A stretch of 64,000 bases of DNA from Psychroflexus planctonicus (GCF_014640195.1 NZ_BMGM01000007.1:1-64000), one strand, 5' to 3'. Positions 18,954-29,481 are shown, counted from the first letter of the stretch. The notes: generated from the sequence alone by a model not told the origin. Program-made: numbers and translations.

Positions 18954-20402
18954 ATGGAAAAGCTGATTGATGAAGCTGTACAAGGACAAGCTTTAAACCA
19001 AGCTACAGAAGAAAAAAACACGAAAAAACTGTATATAGAAAGTTACGGTTGCCAGATGAATTTTAGCGATAGCGAAATTGTGGCTTCTATACTTTCTAAA
19101 AATGGTTATAACACCACGCAAGAAATGAGTGAAGCCGATTTGGTTTTGGTCAATACTTGCTCAATTCGTGAAAAAGCAGAACAAACCGTACGCAAACGTT
19201 TGGAAAAATTCAATGCGGTAAAACGCGAACAACCTCATATGAAAGTTGGCGTTTTGGGGTGTATGGCAGAGCGATTGAAAGAAAAATTTCTGGAAGAAGA
19301 AAAAATAGTAGACTTAGTAGTTGGTCCCGATGCCTATAAAGATTTACCCAACTTACTAGGCGAAGTAGAAGAAGGCAGAAATGCAGTAAACGTAATTTTA
19401 TCTAAAGAAGAAACCTATGGCGATGTTTCTCCTGTGCGTTTGCAAAGCAACGGTGTTTCTGCTTTTGTTTCAATTACCCGTGGTTGCGACAATATGTGTA
19501 CGTTTTGCGTGGTTCCGTTTACCCGTGGAAGAGAACGCAGCCGTGACCCACAAAGTATTCTCGAAGAAGTAAAAGACCTTTGGGAAAAAGGCTTTAAAGA
19601 AATTACCTTACTTGGGCAAAATGTAGATTCTTATTTATGGTATGGCGGTGGATTGAAAAAAGACTTCAAAGATGCCAGCGAAATGCAAAAAGCTACTGCC
19701 GTAAATTTTGCGGCTTTATTGGAATTGGTGGCCAGAGCTGTTCCTAAAATGCGTATTCGTTTTTCTACTTCCAACCCACAAGACATGACTTTAGATGTGA
19801 TTGATGTAATGGCGAAATTCCATAACATCTGCAATTATATTCATTTGCCGGTGCAAAGCGGAAGTGACCGAATTCTGAAAAAAATGAATCGTTTGCACAC
19901 CCGAGCAGAATATTTTGATTTGATTGACAACATTAAAAAACGCATTCCCGATTGTGGAATTTCGCATGACATCATCACCGGTTTCCCCACCGAAACCGAA
20001 GCAGACCATAAAGATACGCTTACCTTATTGGAATATGTAAAATACGATTTCGGTTTTATGTTCGCTTATTCGGAACGACCAGGGACTTTGGCCGGCAGAA
20101 AATTTGAAGATGATATTCCTGAAGAAGTTAAAAAACGTAGACTAACGGAAATCATCAATCTACAGCAACGTCATGCTTTGTATCGAACCCAACAATATTT
20201 GGATCAAACGGTAGAAGTTTTGATTGAAAAAGAATCGAAAAAATCCGATCAGCATTGGGCTGGACGAAATACACAAAATACCATGGTGGTTTTTCCAAAA
20301 GAAAATTACCAAGTGGGCGACTATGTTATGGTAAAAATTGAAGATTGTACCAGTGCAACCTTAAAAGGAACTCCTGTTGGATATTCAACTATAATGCAGT
20401 AA
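18954..20402 (+). CDS. miaB: tRNA-2-methylthio-N6-dimethylallyladenosine synthase
   Basis: A 482-residue radical-SAM methylthiotransferase that converts i6A37 to ms2i6A37 in tRNAs reading UNN codons. The N-terminal UPF0004 domain supplies three cysteines for the auxiliary cluster (YGCQM, NTCSI, LGCMA); the radical-SAM motif is C-DNM-C-TF-C in RGCDNMCTFCVV; a TRAM domain ends the protein. The start is the ATG at 18954, two codons after an in-frame TTG. It leads a tightly packed plus-strand operon with a sigma-54 activator, lptE, a TPR gene and secG. Confidence 0.95.
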   Translation: MEKLIDEAVQGQALNQATEEKNTKKLYIESYGCQMNFSDSEIVASILSKNGYNTTQEMSEADLVLVNTCSIREKAEQTVRKRLEKFNAVKREQPHMKVGVLGCMAERLKEKFLEEEKIVDLVVGPDAYKDLPNLLGEVEEGRNAVNVILSKEETYGDVSPVRLQSNGVSAFVSITRGCDNMCTFCVVPFTRGRERSRDPQSILEEVKDLWEKGFKEITLLGQNVDSYLWYGGGLKKDFKDASEMQKATAVNFAALLELVARAVPKMRIRFSTSNPQDMTLDVIDVMAKFHNICNYIHLPVQSGSDRILKKMNRLHTRAEYFDLIDNIKKRIPDCGISHDIITGFPTETEADHKDTLTLLEYVKYDFGFMFAYSERPGTLAGRKFEDDIPEEVKKRRLTEIINLQQRHALYRTQQYLDQTVEVLIEKESKKSDQHWAGRNTQNTMVVFPKENYQVGDYVMVKIEDCTSATLKGTPVGYSTIMQ

Positions 20403-20403
20403 A

Positions 20404-21681
20404 ATGGAATCAGTTCAAGCCATCAAGCAACGTTTTGGCATTATTGGAAACAATATCGCACTCAACCGTTCCATCGAGAAAAGCATTCAAGTTGCACCGA
20501 CGGATATTTCGGTTTTAGTTTCTGGAGAAAGTGGTGTAGGTAAAGAAAGTTTGCCGAAAATCATCCATTCGCTTTCGCATCGAAAACACAACAAATACAT
20601 TGCTGTAAACTGTGGCGCCATTCCTGAAGGCACGATAGATTCAGAATTATTTGGCCACGAAAAAGGAGCTTTTACAGGAGCTTCACAAGCACGAGATGGC
20701 TATTTTCAAGTAGCTGATGGCGGCACTATTTTTTTAGACGAAGTCGGAGAGCTTCCACTAACCACCCAAGTGCGATTGCTGCGGGTGTTGGAAAACGGCG
20801 AATTTATAAGAGTAGGTTCTTCAAAAGTGCAAAAAACCAATGTGCGTATTGTGGCAGCGACCAATGTAAATATGCATGAAGCCATTCAGAAAAATAAATT
20901 TCGAGAAGATTTATACTACCGTTTAAGTACGATTGAAATTCATTTGCCACCGCTTCGCGACCGAAAAGACGACATTCATTTATTGTTTAGGAAATTTGCT
21001 TCTGATTTTGCTACCAAGTACAAAATGCCAACGGTAAGATTAACTTCTTCCGCTCAACAAATGTTGGAAAATTGCCACTGGCCAGGAAACATCAGGCAAT
21101 TGAAAAACGTAGCAGAACAGATTTCCGTTTTAGAAAAAGAACGCGAATTAGATGCCGATCGATTGCGAGAATACATTCCTAAAACCAGTAATTTACCATC
21201 GGTAATTAAAGCTGAAAAAGCCAAGAACGATTTTAGCAACGAACGTGAAATTTTATACAAAGTGCTTTTTGATATGAAGAGCGATTTGAACGATTTGAAA
21301 AAATTGACGTTGGAATTGCTCAGCAATGGAAATACCGAAAAAGTAAAAGACGAGCAGGAAAACCTGATCAAAAAAATATACGGCAAGACTAAGGAAAGTC
21401 AAGATACCGAAGACGATTTTGATGAACGTCTAGAAGTTTTACAAATTCCTGAAAAAAGTTCTATTGAAGAAGATGAAGATGAAATCTCCATTGAAAGAGC
21501 TTCATCTTACGATTTTGCTGAAGATGTGGAAGAAGAAGAAACCTTATCTTTACAAGAAAAGGAAGTGGAATTGATAAAAAAATCCCTAGAACGCTACCAC
21601 GGAAAAAGAAAACCCGCTGCAGAAGAATTAGGCATTAGCGAGCGAACTCTGTACCGAAAAATCAAACAATATGACTTATAG
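20404..21681 (+). CDS. Sigma-54-dependent transcriptional activator, AAA+ and Fis-type HTH
   Basis: A 425-residue regulator starting two codons after the MiaB stop. The AAA+ domain has Walker A GESGVGKE (41-48), the sigma-54-contacting GAFTGA loop (88-93), Walker B GGTIFLDE and an arginine-finger region (REDLYYRLS). A Fis-type helix-turn-helix closes the protein (AAEELGISERTLYRKIKQY). No receiver, GAF or PAS domain precedes the AAA+ core, so control must come from another protein or from expression level. Between the AAA+ and HTH parts lies an acidic linker (about 275-375). Targets are unknown; the operon suggests an envelope link. Confidence 0.92.
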   Translation: MESVQAIKQRFGIIGNNIALNRSIEKSIQVAPTDISVLVSGESGVGKESLPKIIHSLSHRKHNKYIAVNCGAIPEGTIDSELFGHEKGAFTGASQARDGYFQVADGGTIFLDEVGELPLTTQVRLLRVLENGEFIRVGSSKVQKTNVRIVAATNVNMHEAIQKNKFREDLYYRLSTIEIHLPPLRDRKDDIHLLFRKFASDFATKYKMPTVRLTSSAQQMLENCHWPGNIRQLKNVAEQISVLEKERELDADRLREYIPKTSNLPSVIKAEKAKNDFSNEREILYKVLFDMKSDLNDLKKLTLELLSNGNTEKVKDEQENLIKKIYGKTKESQDTEDDFDERLEVLQIPEKSSIEEDEDEISIERASSYDFAEDVEEEETLSLQEKEVELIKKSLERYHGKRKPAAEELGISERTLYRKIKQYDL

Positions 21682-22180
21682 AAGCCTTTATTTTTGCAGT
21701 TTACTTTTAACTATTTTGAGCTTCACATCATGTAAATATTATGGATTTACAGGTGCAGATGTAGGCAATGCCGAAACCTATCAAGTCAATTTCTTTCAAA
21801 ATGAAGCACCCTTAATAGAACCTGGAATTGATCGTGACTTCACCTTACAATTGCAAGATTTAATTCAGAATCAAACCAAATTATCGCTAGCTAGTTCAGG
21901 TGCAGATTTAATTTACGAAGGTGAAATTGTGCAATATTACGTAGCACCCATGACCGCTACTAGCGATAGTAGAGCTGCTGAAAACCGTTTAACCATTGCT
22001 GTAAACGTAAGGTACTACAACACCTTAGAGCCAGAAAAAGATTTTGAACAAAAATTTTCTTTTTATTTTGATTATGGTGCAAATGAGCAACTGATTGGCC
22101 CTGTAAAGGATCAAGCCATAGAAGAAATATTTACGAGAATTACACAGGATATATTCAATGCTTCGTTAACCAATTGGTAA
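21671..22180 (+). CDS. lptE: LptE family lipopolysaccharide-assembly lipoprotein
   Basis: A 169-residue lipoprotein with a signal sequence and lipobox SFTSC (Cys21). LptE plugs the outer-membrane LptD barrel and helps place LPS on the cell surface. The body has the alternating strand-helix pattern of LptE, with acidic residues around QDLIQNQTKL. It overlaps the end of the sigma-54 activator by 11 bp and its stop overlaps the next start (TAATG). The Bacteroidetes LptE is only distantly related to the E. coli protein, so the name rests on length, lipobox and context. Confidence 0.78.
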   Translation: MTYRSLYFCSLLLTILSFTSCKYYGFTGADVGNAETYQVNFFQNEAPLIEPGIDRDFTLQLQDLIQNQTKLSLASSGADLIYEGEIVQYYVAPMTATSDSRAAENRLTIAVNVRYYNTLEPEKDFEQKFSFYFDYGANEQLIGPVKDQAIEEIFTRITQDIFNASLTNW

Positions 22181-22974
22181 TGGAAAAAAGCAAACAAATT
22201 AATCAAGTATTGCAGCAGCCAAAATTATTAGCTAATTTGGATGCATATACTTTACAAAACTGGGTAAAAGAATATCCTTATTTTCAAGCCTTGCAATGTG
22301 TTTATTTGAAAAAGCTATTCATAAACGATAGTTTTCAATACAATATGCAACTGAAAAAAACGGCTGCTACAACTGGAAATCGTTCAATTTTATTCGACTT
22401 TATTACATCAAAGGAATTTGCTCAACAAGAAATAGCAGATCAAATCAGGGAACAGCAGGGCCAATTTGAAGATAATGAAGATTTTGGGTTAGGCATCACA
22501 GCAACCGAAGCAAAAGAAATTGCAGACCCCGATTTGTTTGTTCCAAAGCCAAAAAACAGTAAGGCATTAAATTTTTCTGAAGATGAAAAACACAGTTTTC
22601 ATCAATGGCTTCAACTTACACAAGTTAAACCTGTCCAAAGAAAAGTTGAAAAGTCTGAAAACAAACAAAAAGAAGAAAAGGAAGCTGAAAAATCCGTTTC
22701 AAATCCAAAAATGGATAAAGTTGATTCCTTTTTGAAGAACAATCCAAAAATAAAACCAACCAAAAACTATTCGCCTAAAAAAGAAATAAAACTTAAAACA
22801 TCCCCGTCAACTCAACTCATGACGGAAACCTTAGCGCGAGTTTACGAAGAACAAAAAGCTTACGAAAAAGCAATTCAAGCATATAAAATATTAATTTTGA
22901 ATAATCCCGAAAAAAATAGTTTCTTTGCAACCCAAATTGAACGACTAGAACAACTTTTAGAAAACAATATATAA
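22180..22974 (+). CDS. TPR-containing protein between lptE and secG
   Basis: A 264-residue soluble protein. The N-terminal part (to about 100) is helical and rich in aromatic residues (TLQNWVKEYPYFQALQ); a charged lysine/glutamate linker follows (about 150-205); a single tetratricopeptide motif ends the protein (ETLARVYEEQKAYEKAIQ). It has no signal peptide. Start and stop both overlap the neighbours by one base, so it is translationally coupled with lptE and secG. Function unknown. Confidence 0.75.
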   Translation: MEKSKQINQVLQQPKLLANLDAYTLQNWVKEYPYFQALQCVYLKKLFINDSFQYNMQLKKTAATTGNRSILFDFITSKEFAQQEIADQIREQQGQFEDNEDFGLGITATEAKEIADPDLFVPKPKNSKALNFSEDEKHSFHQWLQLTQVKPVQRKVEKSENKQKEEKEAEKSVSNPKMDKVDSFLKNNPKIKPTKNYSPKKEIKLKTSPSTQLMTETLARVYEEQKAYEKAIQAYKILILNNPEKNSFFATQIERLEQLLENNI

Positions 22975-23300
22975 TGAGTACATTTTCCATATTTTTAGTT
23001 TTAATCCTAATTGTAGCCTTTTTATTAATTGTAACCATAATGGTACAAAACCCTAAAGGTGGTGGATTATCTTCGTCTTTTGGCGGCGGCGGAAATCAGC
23101 AAGTAGGTGGTGTGAAGCAGACATCAGATTTCTTAGATAAGAGTACTTGGGTTTTAGCAACCTTGCTTTTAGTTTTAATTTTATTATCTAACGTTACCAT
23201 CATGAAATCTGATGGCGGCAACAAACTTATTGATGGATACGAGCAAAATACTGAAATACCAGAATCGCAATCAATTCCACCAATGCAAGAAGAAGAATAG
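22974..23300 (+). CDS. secG: Preprotein translocase subunit SecG
   Basis: A 108-residue protein with two membrane helices (about 4-26 and 54-74) separated by the conserved cytoplasmic loop QNPKGGGLSSSFGGG, a clear SecG signature. It assists SecYE in protein export across the inner membrane. The C-terminal tail is acidic and glutamine-rich. ATG overlaps the preceding stop, and a strong terminator follows, so it is the last gene of the miaB operon. Confidence 0.95.
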   Translation: MSTFSIFLVLILIVAFLLIVTIMVQNPKGGGLSSSFGGGGNQQVGGVKQTSDFLDKSTWVLATLLLVLILLSNVTIMKSDGGNKLIDGYEQNTEIPESQSIPPMQEEE

Positions 23301-23321
23301 TTTCCATCTAAAATATAGTAA

Positions 23322-23362
23322 AAATGCCAGCTTATGACAAGCTGGCATTTTTTTTTGATCAA
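23322..23362 (+). terminator. Rho-independent terminator of the miaB-secG operon
   Basis: An 11-bp stem (AATGCCAGCTT / AAGCTGGCATT, 5-nt loop) is followed by nine or more T. It separates secG from groES. Confidence 0.9.
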
Positions 23363-23379
23363 TGTCAGCATTTTGATAT

Positions 23380-23394
23380 TGGCACACTTTTCGA
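23380..23394 (+). promoter_or_regulatory. Weak sigma-54-like site upstream of groES
   Basis: TGGCAC at 23380-23385 matches a -24 element, but the -12 region reads TCGA instead of TTGC. No good TAnnTTTG box and no CIRCE inverted repeat are seen in the 131 bp before groES, so how this operon is driven is unclear. Confidence 0.25.
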
Positions 23395-23431
23395 AAAGGA
23401 TGTAGTTGTCAAACTTTAAAACATATATAAA

Positions 23432-23707
23432 ATGGCAGTAAATATTAAACCATTAGCAGACCGTGTGCTTATCGAGCCACAAGCAGCCGAAACAAAAACT
23501 GCATCTGGAATTATTATTCCCGAAACCGCTAAAGAAAAACCACAAAAAGGTAAAGTTGTGGCAGTTGGTAATGGAAAAAAAGATTATGAAATGACCGTAA
23601 AAGAAGGAGATATGGTTCTTTACGGAAAATATTCAGGAACTGAATTAAAGCTTGAAGGAACAGATTATTTAATGATGCGTGAAGACGACATCTTAGGAAT
23701 TATCTAG
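23432..23707 (+). CDS. groES: Co-chaperonin GroES
   Basis: A 91-residue chaperonin lid protein with the family opening ([12 protein letters not shown]), the mobile loop region around [11 protein letters not shown], and the end DDILGII. It caps GroEL in ATP-dependent protein folding in the cytoplasm. groEL follows after 32 bp. Confidence 0.97.
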   Translation: MAVNIKPLADRVLIEPQAAETKTASGIIIPETAKEKPQKGKVVAVGNGKKDYEMTVKEGDMVLYGKYSGTELKLEGTDYLMMREDDILGII

Positions 23708-23727
23708 AAATTATTGTTGAACATTAA

Positions 23728-25374
<1,647 letters not shown>

Positions 25375-25399
25375 AATAAACATCAGTTATAAATATAAA

Positions 25400-25432
25400 A
25401 TCCGTTGCAGTAATTGTAACGGATTTTTTTTT
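25400..25432 (+). terminator. Rho-independent terminator after groEL
   Basis: A 10-bp stem (ATCCGTTGCA / TGTAACGGAT, one G-U pair, 5-nt loop) followed by a run of T, 26 bp after the groEL stop. Confidence 0.85.
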
Positions 25433-25603
25433 AATCACTTTGAAGCTGTCATTCCTTGCAAACGATAGCGCGATAAGGCTTCAATCAGGGTTAGAACTTT
25501 GAATTTCAATTCAGATTTATCATCACAATAGAACTATTTCATAAAAATCGATACTTCGCTAGATATGTAAATCAAAAAACTTATTTTTAAACCAATTCAA
25601 AAA

Positions 25604-27097
25604 ATGCTCAAAATGAAAAATATTTTCACGCTTATTCTATTGACAATTTCGCTTATTGGAAATGCACAAATAATAGATTTTAATCCAGATGAACCTAGCA
25701 TTACAAAACATGAAGTTAAAATCAACGGGAAATCTATAGATTATACCGCAGAAGTTGGAATGCAAGAAGTATATAACGATGACGATAAAACATCTGCTTT
25801 TTTGCTATACACCTATTATTCCAGACCCAATTTAAAAAACGATGTCAATCGGCCTTTGGTGGTTTCATTTAATGGTGGACCTGGCTCAGCTTCAGTTTGG
25901 ATGCATTTAGCCTACACTGGTCCTAGAGTTTTGAATATTGACGATGAAGGTTATCCAGTTCAACCCTATGGAGTAAAAGAAAATCCGCATAGCATTTTAG
26001 ATATTGCGGATATTGTTTATATAAATCCTGTAAACACAGGCTATTCTAGACCCATAAAAGATGAAGATGGAAAATTTGATAAAAAAGAATTTTTTGGTGT
26101 AAATGAAGACATTACTTATCTAGCTAAATGGATCAACGATTTTGTAAGTCGAAAAGACAAGTGGAGAAATCCTAAATACCTCATCGGTGAAAGCTATGGA
26201 ACAACTCGCGTTTCTGGTTTAGCAAACCGATTACAAAACAATCATTGGATGTACATCAACGGAGTAATTCTAGTTTCTCCAACCGAATTAGGCATAGAAA
26301 GAAACGGACCAGTTGAAGTGGCTAATCGTTTACCCTATTTTGCTGCTGCCGCTTGGTATCATAATCAATTGGATGCACAATTTCAAAATATGCCTATTCA
26401 GGATTATTTAGATGAAGTTGAAAAATTCACTATTGAAAAACTAACTCCTGCTATGGTAAAAGGTGGTTTTTTAAATCCTGATGAAAAGCAAAAAATGGCC
26501 ATGCAAATGGAAGAATATAGCAGTGTTTCAGCTGAAGTATTTTTACAACATAATTTAGAATTACCTTATAATTATTTTTGGAAAGAATTACTTCGTGATG
26601 AAGGTTTTACAGTAGGCAGGTTAGATTCACGTTACAAAGGTTTAGACGAAAAAGAAGCAGGTGGAAGTCCAGATTACAATGCAGAACTTACTTCTTGGTT
26701 GCATTCATTTACGCCTGCAGTGAACCATTATTTTAAACACGATTTAAAATTTGAAACCCGAAATGCATACAATATGTTTGGCAATGTGTATCCTTGGGAC
26801 AGAACAAAAAACAACAACACAGGAAAGCAGTTGAGACAAGCTATGGCGCAAAACCCAAGTATGGAAGTAATGATACAATCAGGTTATTTTGATGGTGCTA
26901 CAACCTACTTCAATGCAAAATACACCATGTGGCATATTGATGAAAGCGGTAAACTGAAAGATAGATTACATTTTAAAACCTACGAAAGCGGACACATGAT
27001 GTACTTACGTAAAGAAGACCTAAAATCGGCTAATGAAGATATAAGGAAATTTATACTAAATAACATTCCAAAAGAAGGTGAAGCGATTAAGTATTAG
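25604..27097 (+). CDS. S10 family serine carboxypeptidase, secreted
   Basis: A 497-residue protein with an N-terminal signal peptide ending at GNAQ (residues 19-22). The alpha/beta-hydrolase fold of peptidase family S10 is shown by the oxyanion motif FNGGPGSAS (89-97), the nucleophile GESYG (Ser197) and a C-terminal catalytic-His segment ESGHMMY. It should cleave C-terminal residues from peptides in the periplasm or outside. An ATG three codons in (25613) is an equally good start. It stands alone between the groEL terminator and a repeat-filled gap. Confidence 0.88.
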   Translation: MLKMKNIFTLILLTISLIGNAQIIDFNPDEPSITKHEVKINGKSIDYTAEVGMQEVYNDDDKTSAFLLYTYYSRPNLKNDVNRPLVVSFNGGPGSASVWMHLAYTGPRVLNIDDEGYPVQPYGVKENPHSILDIADIVYINPVNTGYSRPIKDEDGKFDKKEFFGVNEDITYLAKWINDFVSRKDKWRNPKYLIGESYGTTRVSGLANRLQNNHWMYINGVILVSPTELGIERNGPVEVANRLPYFAAAAWYHNQLDAQFQNMPIQDYLDEVEKFTIEKLTPAMVKGGFLNPDEKQKMAMQMEEYSSVSAEVFLQHNLELPYNYFWKELLRDEGFTVGRLDSRYKGLDEKEAGGSPDYNAELTSWLHSFTPAVNHYFKHDLKFETRNAYNMFGNVYPWDRTKNNNTGKQLRQAMAQNPSMEVMIQSGYFDGATTYFNAKYTMWHIDESGKLKDRLHFKTYESGHMMYLRKEDLKSANEDIRKFILNNIPKEGEAIKY

Positions 27098-27137
27098 TTG
27101 CATATAATATAAAACCTTAACTTGTATAAGTCGAACC

Positions 27138-27224
27138 CTTCGGCTTTGCTCAGGATAAACTAAAGGCGATGAACACTCACATCTCGACTCCGCTCGATGC
27201 TGAAACATTGATAAAGATGTTACT
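27138..27224. repeat. 86-bp intergenic direct repeat, copy 1
   Basis: Shares most of its sequence with 27351-27436, including the invariant block CTCACATCTCGACTCCGCTC. The inner TCGACTCCGCTCGA portion is itself a small imperfect hairpin. Confidence 0.85.
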
Positions 27225-27251
27225 TTATATTAAATGAAATTTTCCAAAGCT

Positions 27252-27274
27252 ATGCGAAGTTTGAAACTTCGCAT
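27252..27274. repeat. 23-nt perfect hairpin (ATGCGAAGTTT-G-AAACTTCGCAT)
   Basis: Two 11-nt arms around one central base; no T-tract follows, so it is not an obvious terminator. A similar 23-nt hairpin lies at 30833-30855. Confidence 0.85.
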
Positions 27275-27319
27275 TCTATTTTATTAAAAGTGTAGCCTAA
27301 AAAATGGTACAATTGAAAA

Positions 27320-27340
27320 AGCGAAGTCTCAGACTTCGCT
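27320..27340. repeat. 21-nt perfect hairpin (AGCGAAGTCT-C-AGACTTCGCT)
   Basis: Ten-base arms around one base; related in core sequence to the hairpin 50 bp upstream. Confidence 0.85.
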
Positions 27341-27350
27341 AAGCAAAGCT

Positions 27351-27436
27351 CTTCGACTTTGCCCAAGATAAACTAAAAACGATGAACACTCACATCTCGA
27401 CTCCGCTCGATGCTGAAACATAGATAAAATGTTACT
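27351..27436. repeat. 86-bp intergenic direct repeat, copy 2
   Basis: Second copy of the repeat at 27138-27224, in the same orientation, 213 bp apart. Confidence 0.85.
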
Positions 27437-27511
27437 GCGCTCGATTTCTTTAACAAAGATAAGAAATGTCGCTTGCCTAAAAATGAAATCTTAAATTTCT
27501 GAAGGTCTATT

Positions 27512-28894
27512 TTAAGCAAACTTATCTGCTAATCGTTGTGCAATTTGGTTTAGGTTTAACTCAAATTGTTCACCTGATTGCATGTTTTTTAAAGTGAAAA
27601 CTTCTTTTTGCATTTCGGCTTCACCGGCTAAAATTACGTAGGGAATATTGCGTTTGTTGGCAAAATTCATCTGCTTTTTCATCTTGGCTGCATCGGGATA
27701 CAAATCGACAGAAAAACCTTTTTTTCTAAGTTTGCTCACTGCTTTTAATGCATACAAAGCTTCATTTTTACCAAAGTTGATGAATAAGATTTGTGTACCT
27801 TCTGTGATGGTTTTGGGGAATAAATCAAGTTCTTCTAGCACCAAGTAAATTCGGTCTAAACCAAAAGAAATTCCTACACCAGACATGTCTTTTAAACCAA
27901 AAATTCCAGTAAGATCATCATATCTTCCACCGCCACCAATCGAACCCATTTTTACTTCTTCAGGTGCAGAAACTTCAAAAATACAACCGGTATAATAATT
28001 TAAGCCACGTGCTAGGGTAATGTTTAAGCTAAGTTGTGCGGTTTGCAACGGCATTTCTTTGATGCAGTTACTAATAAATTGCAATTCTTGAATTCCTTGT
28101 AAACCTACTTCTGAATCAGAAAGCAGTTGTGATAAATCCTGTAACTGATGATCAAAGTCGCCTGAAAATTCAAATACGGGAGCTAATTTTTGGATGGCTT
28201 CTTGGCTGATTCCTTTTTCCAACATTTCTTTTTCAACTCCTGCCCTACCGATTTTGTCTAATTTATCTAAGGCTACCGTAAAATCGATAAGTTTATCGGT
28301 TTCGCCAATAACTTCAGCTAAGCCCGAAAGCACTTTTCTGTTGTTGATGTTGATACTTACTCCATTGAGTCCTAAACTAGAAAAAACCGCATCGTATAAT
28401 TGAATAAATTCTACTTCTTGCCAAAGGCTTTTGCTTCCAATCACATCGGCATCGCATTGGTAAAATTCTCTAAACCTTCCTTTTTGTGGCCGATCTGCTC
28501 GCCAAACCGGTTGAATTTGATAGCGTTTAAAAGGAAAATCAATTTCATTTTGGTGTTGCACTACATAGCGTGCAAACGGAACGGTTAGATCGTAACGTAG
28601 TGACTTTTCTGTAATTTGTTGTGCAAGTGAATTGGAATCTTTTGCCTGATAAGCCTCATCTTTCACTTTAGCTAAAAAGTCACCAGAATTGAGAATTTTA
28701 AAAATCAATCGGTCGCCTTCATCTCCATATTTTCCTAATAAAGTAGAATTGTTTTCAAAACTAGGGGTTTCGATAGGCTGAAATCCAAAATTAGAAAAGT
28801 GATGACTAATCTGCTGAATAATGTAGTTTCGTTTTGCTACTTCTTCAGGTGAAAAATCACGTGTTCCTTTTGGTAATCCTGGTTTTTGAGCCAT
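27512..28894 (-). CDS. hisS: Histidyl-tRNA synthetase
   Basis: A 460-residue class II synthetase. It opens with LPKGTRDFSP; motif 2 is seen in QPVWRADRPQKGRFREFYQ, and histidine-binding motifs in LNYYTGCIFE and GIGGGGRYDDL-type sequence (here SIGGGGRYDDL). The C-terminal anticodon-binding domain runs from about 365. It charges tRNA-His. A -7 box TATATTTG (28926-28919) stands 25 bp upstream of the start. Confidence 0.96.
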   Translation of the reverse strand: MAQKPGLPKGTRDFSPEEVAKRNYIIQQISHHFSNFGFQPIETPSFENNSTLLGKYGDEGDRLIFKILNSGDFLAKVKDEAYQAKDSNSLAQQITEKSLRYDLTVPFARYVVQHQNEIDFPFKRYQIQPVWRADRPQKGRFREFYQCDADVIGSKSLWQEVEFIQLYDAVFSSLGLNGVSININNRKVLSGLAEVIGETDKLIDFTVALDKLDKIGRAGVEKEMLEKGISQEAIQKLAPVFEFSGDFDHQLQDLSQLLSDSEVGLQGIQELQFISNCIKEMPLQTAQLSLNITLARGLNYYTGCIFEVSAPEEVKMGSIGGGGRYDDLTGIFGLKDMSGVGISFGLDRIYLVLEELDLFPKTITEGTQILFINFGKNEALYALKAVSKLRKKGFSVDLYPDAAKMKKQMNFANKRNIPYVILAGEAEMQKEVFTLKNMQSGEQFELNLNQIAQRLADKFA

Positions 28895-28941
28895 TTTAAT
28901 CGCGAGTTTTAAGTGTTACAAATATAACTAAGTTAGGAAAT

Positions 28942-29415
28942 TTAAGCGTGAACCAATCTTTCAAAATAAAGATACAATTCGCCTTTGGTAATTCTTGCTC
29001 CTTGCTTAATCAAGGCAAAAATATCTTTGTTTCGGTCTTCAGTAATGGGTTTTTCTGAAGTGTATAAATCTACATCATCGTTCATTAAATTTTGCTTCAA
29101 CCAATCGTATCCTTCTGTAGTTTGTAAATCTACTGCTGGGTTATTTACTTTTATACCAATTAAGTGAATGAATTGGTCATCAAAGTAAAACAGAAATATT
29201 TGTTGTGGAGAAAAATGTTCGATGAATTCTACTTTATTTAATACTCCTTCCCAAACTAAGTCGCTGAATAAATCTAATTCTTCTTCAGCTACTTTGGGTT
29301 TTTCTTGTTTAATTTTTGTCCACTCATCTTTTGTAATTTGTTGTGTGGCTAAAAATTTAGCGAATTCTTCATGCAATTCTTCCAATTGCTCTCGGGTTAA
29401 ACGCTCGTATTTCAT
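28942..29415 (-). CDS. DUF6495 family protein
   Basis: A 157-residue soluble acidic protein opening with MKYERLTREQLEEL, conserved in Flavobacteriia and, as far as I recall, catalogued as DUF6495; function unknown. No signal peptide or membrane helix. Predicted helix-rich N-terminus and an alpha/beta core. It is separated from the ribosomal operon by a terminator and lies just upstream of hisS on the same strand (47-bp gap). Confidence 0.7.
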   Translation of the reverse strand: MKYERLTREQLEELHEEFAKFLATQQITKDEWTKIKQEKPKVAEEELDLFSDLVWEGVLNKVEFIEHFSPQQIFLFYFDDQFIHLIGIKVNNPAVDLQTTEGYDWLKQNLMNDDVDLYTSEKPITEDRNKDIFALIKQGARITKGELYLYFERLVHA

Positions 29416-29432
29416 AAGATAATTTTTTGTAA

Positions 29433-29462
29433 TAAAAAAGCCTACCCAAAATGAGTAGGCTT
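29433..29462 (-). terminator. Terminator of the rpsF-rpsR-rplI operon
   Basis: Minus-strand stem AAGCCTAC / GTAGGCTT with an 8-nt loop followed by six T, 20 bp after the rplI stop. Confidence 0.85.
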
Positions 29463-29481
29463 AGCTATATATCTGTATTGC

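Larger units (their letters stand above)
27098..27511. other. Gene-free gap holding direct repeats and hairpins
   Basis: 414 bp between the S10 peptidase and hisS with no credible ORF. It holds two copies of an 86-bp direct repeat and two palindromes built on GCGAAGT/ACTTCGC, listed separately. Confidence 0.8.

Noticed and set aside
23363-23431. Looked for a CIRCE element before groES
   Set aside because: No TTAGCACTC-N9-GAGTGCTAA-like inverted repeat is present.
27098-27511. Possible CRISPR array because of repeated blocks
   Set aside because: Only two copies of an 86-bp unit, with no regular short repeats, spacers or cas genes.
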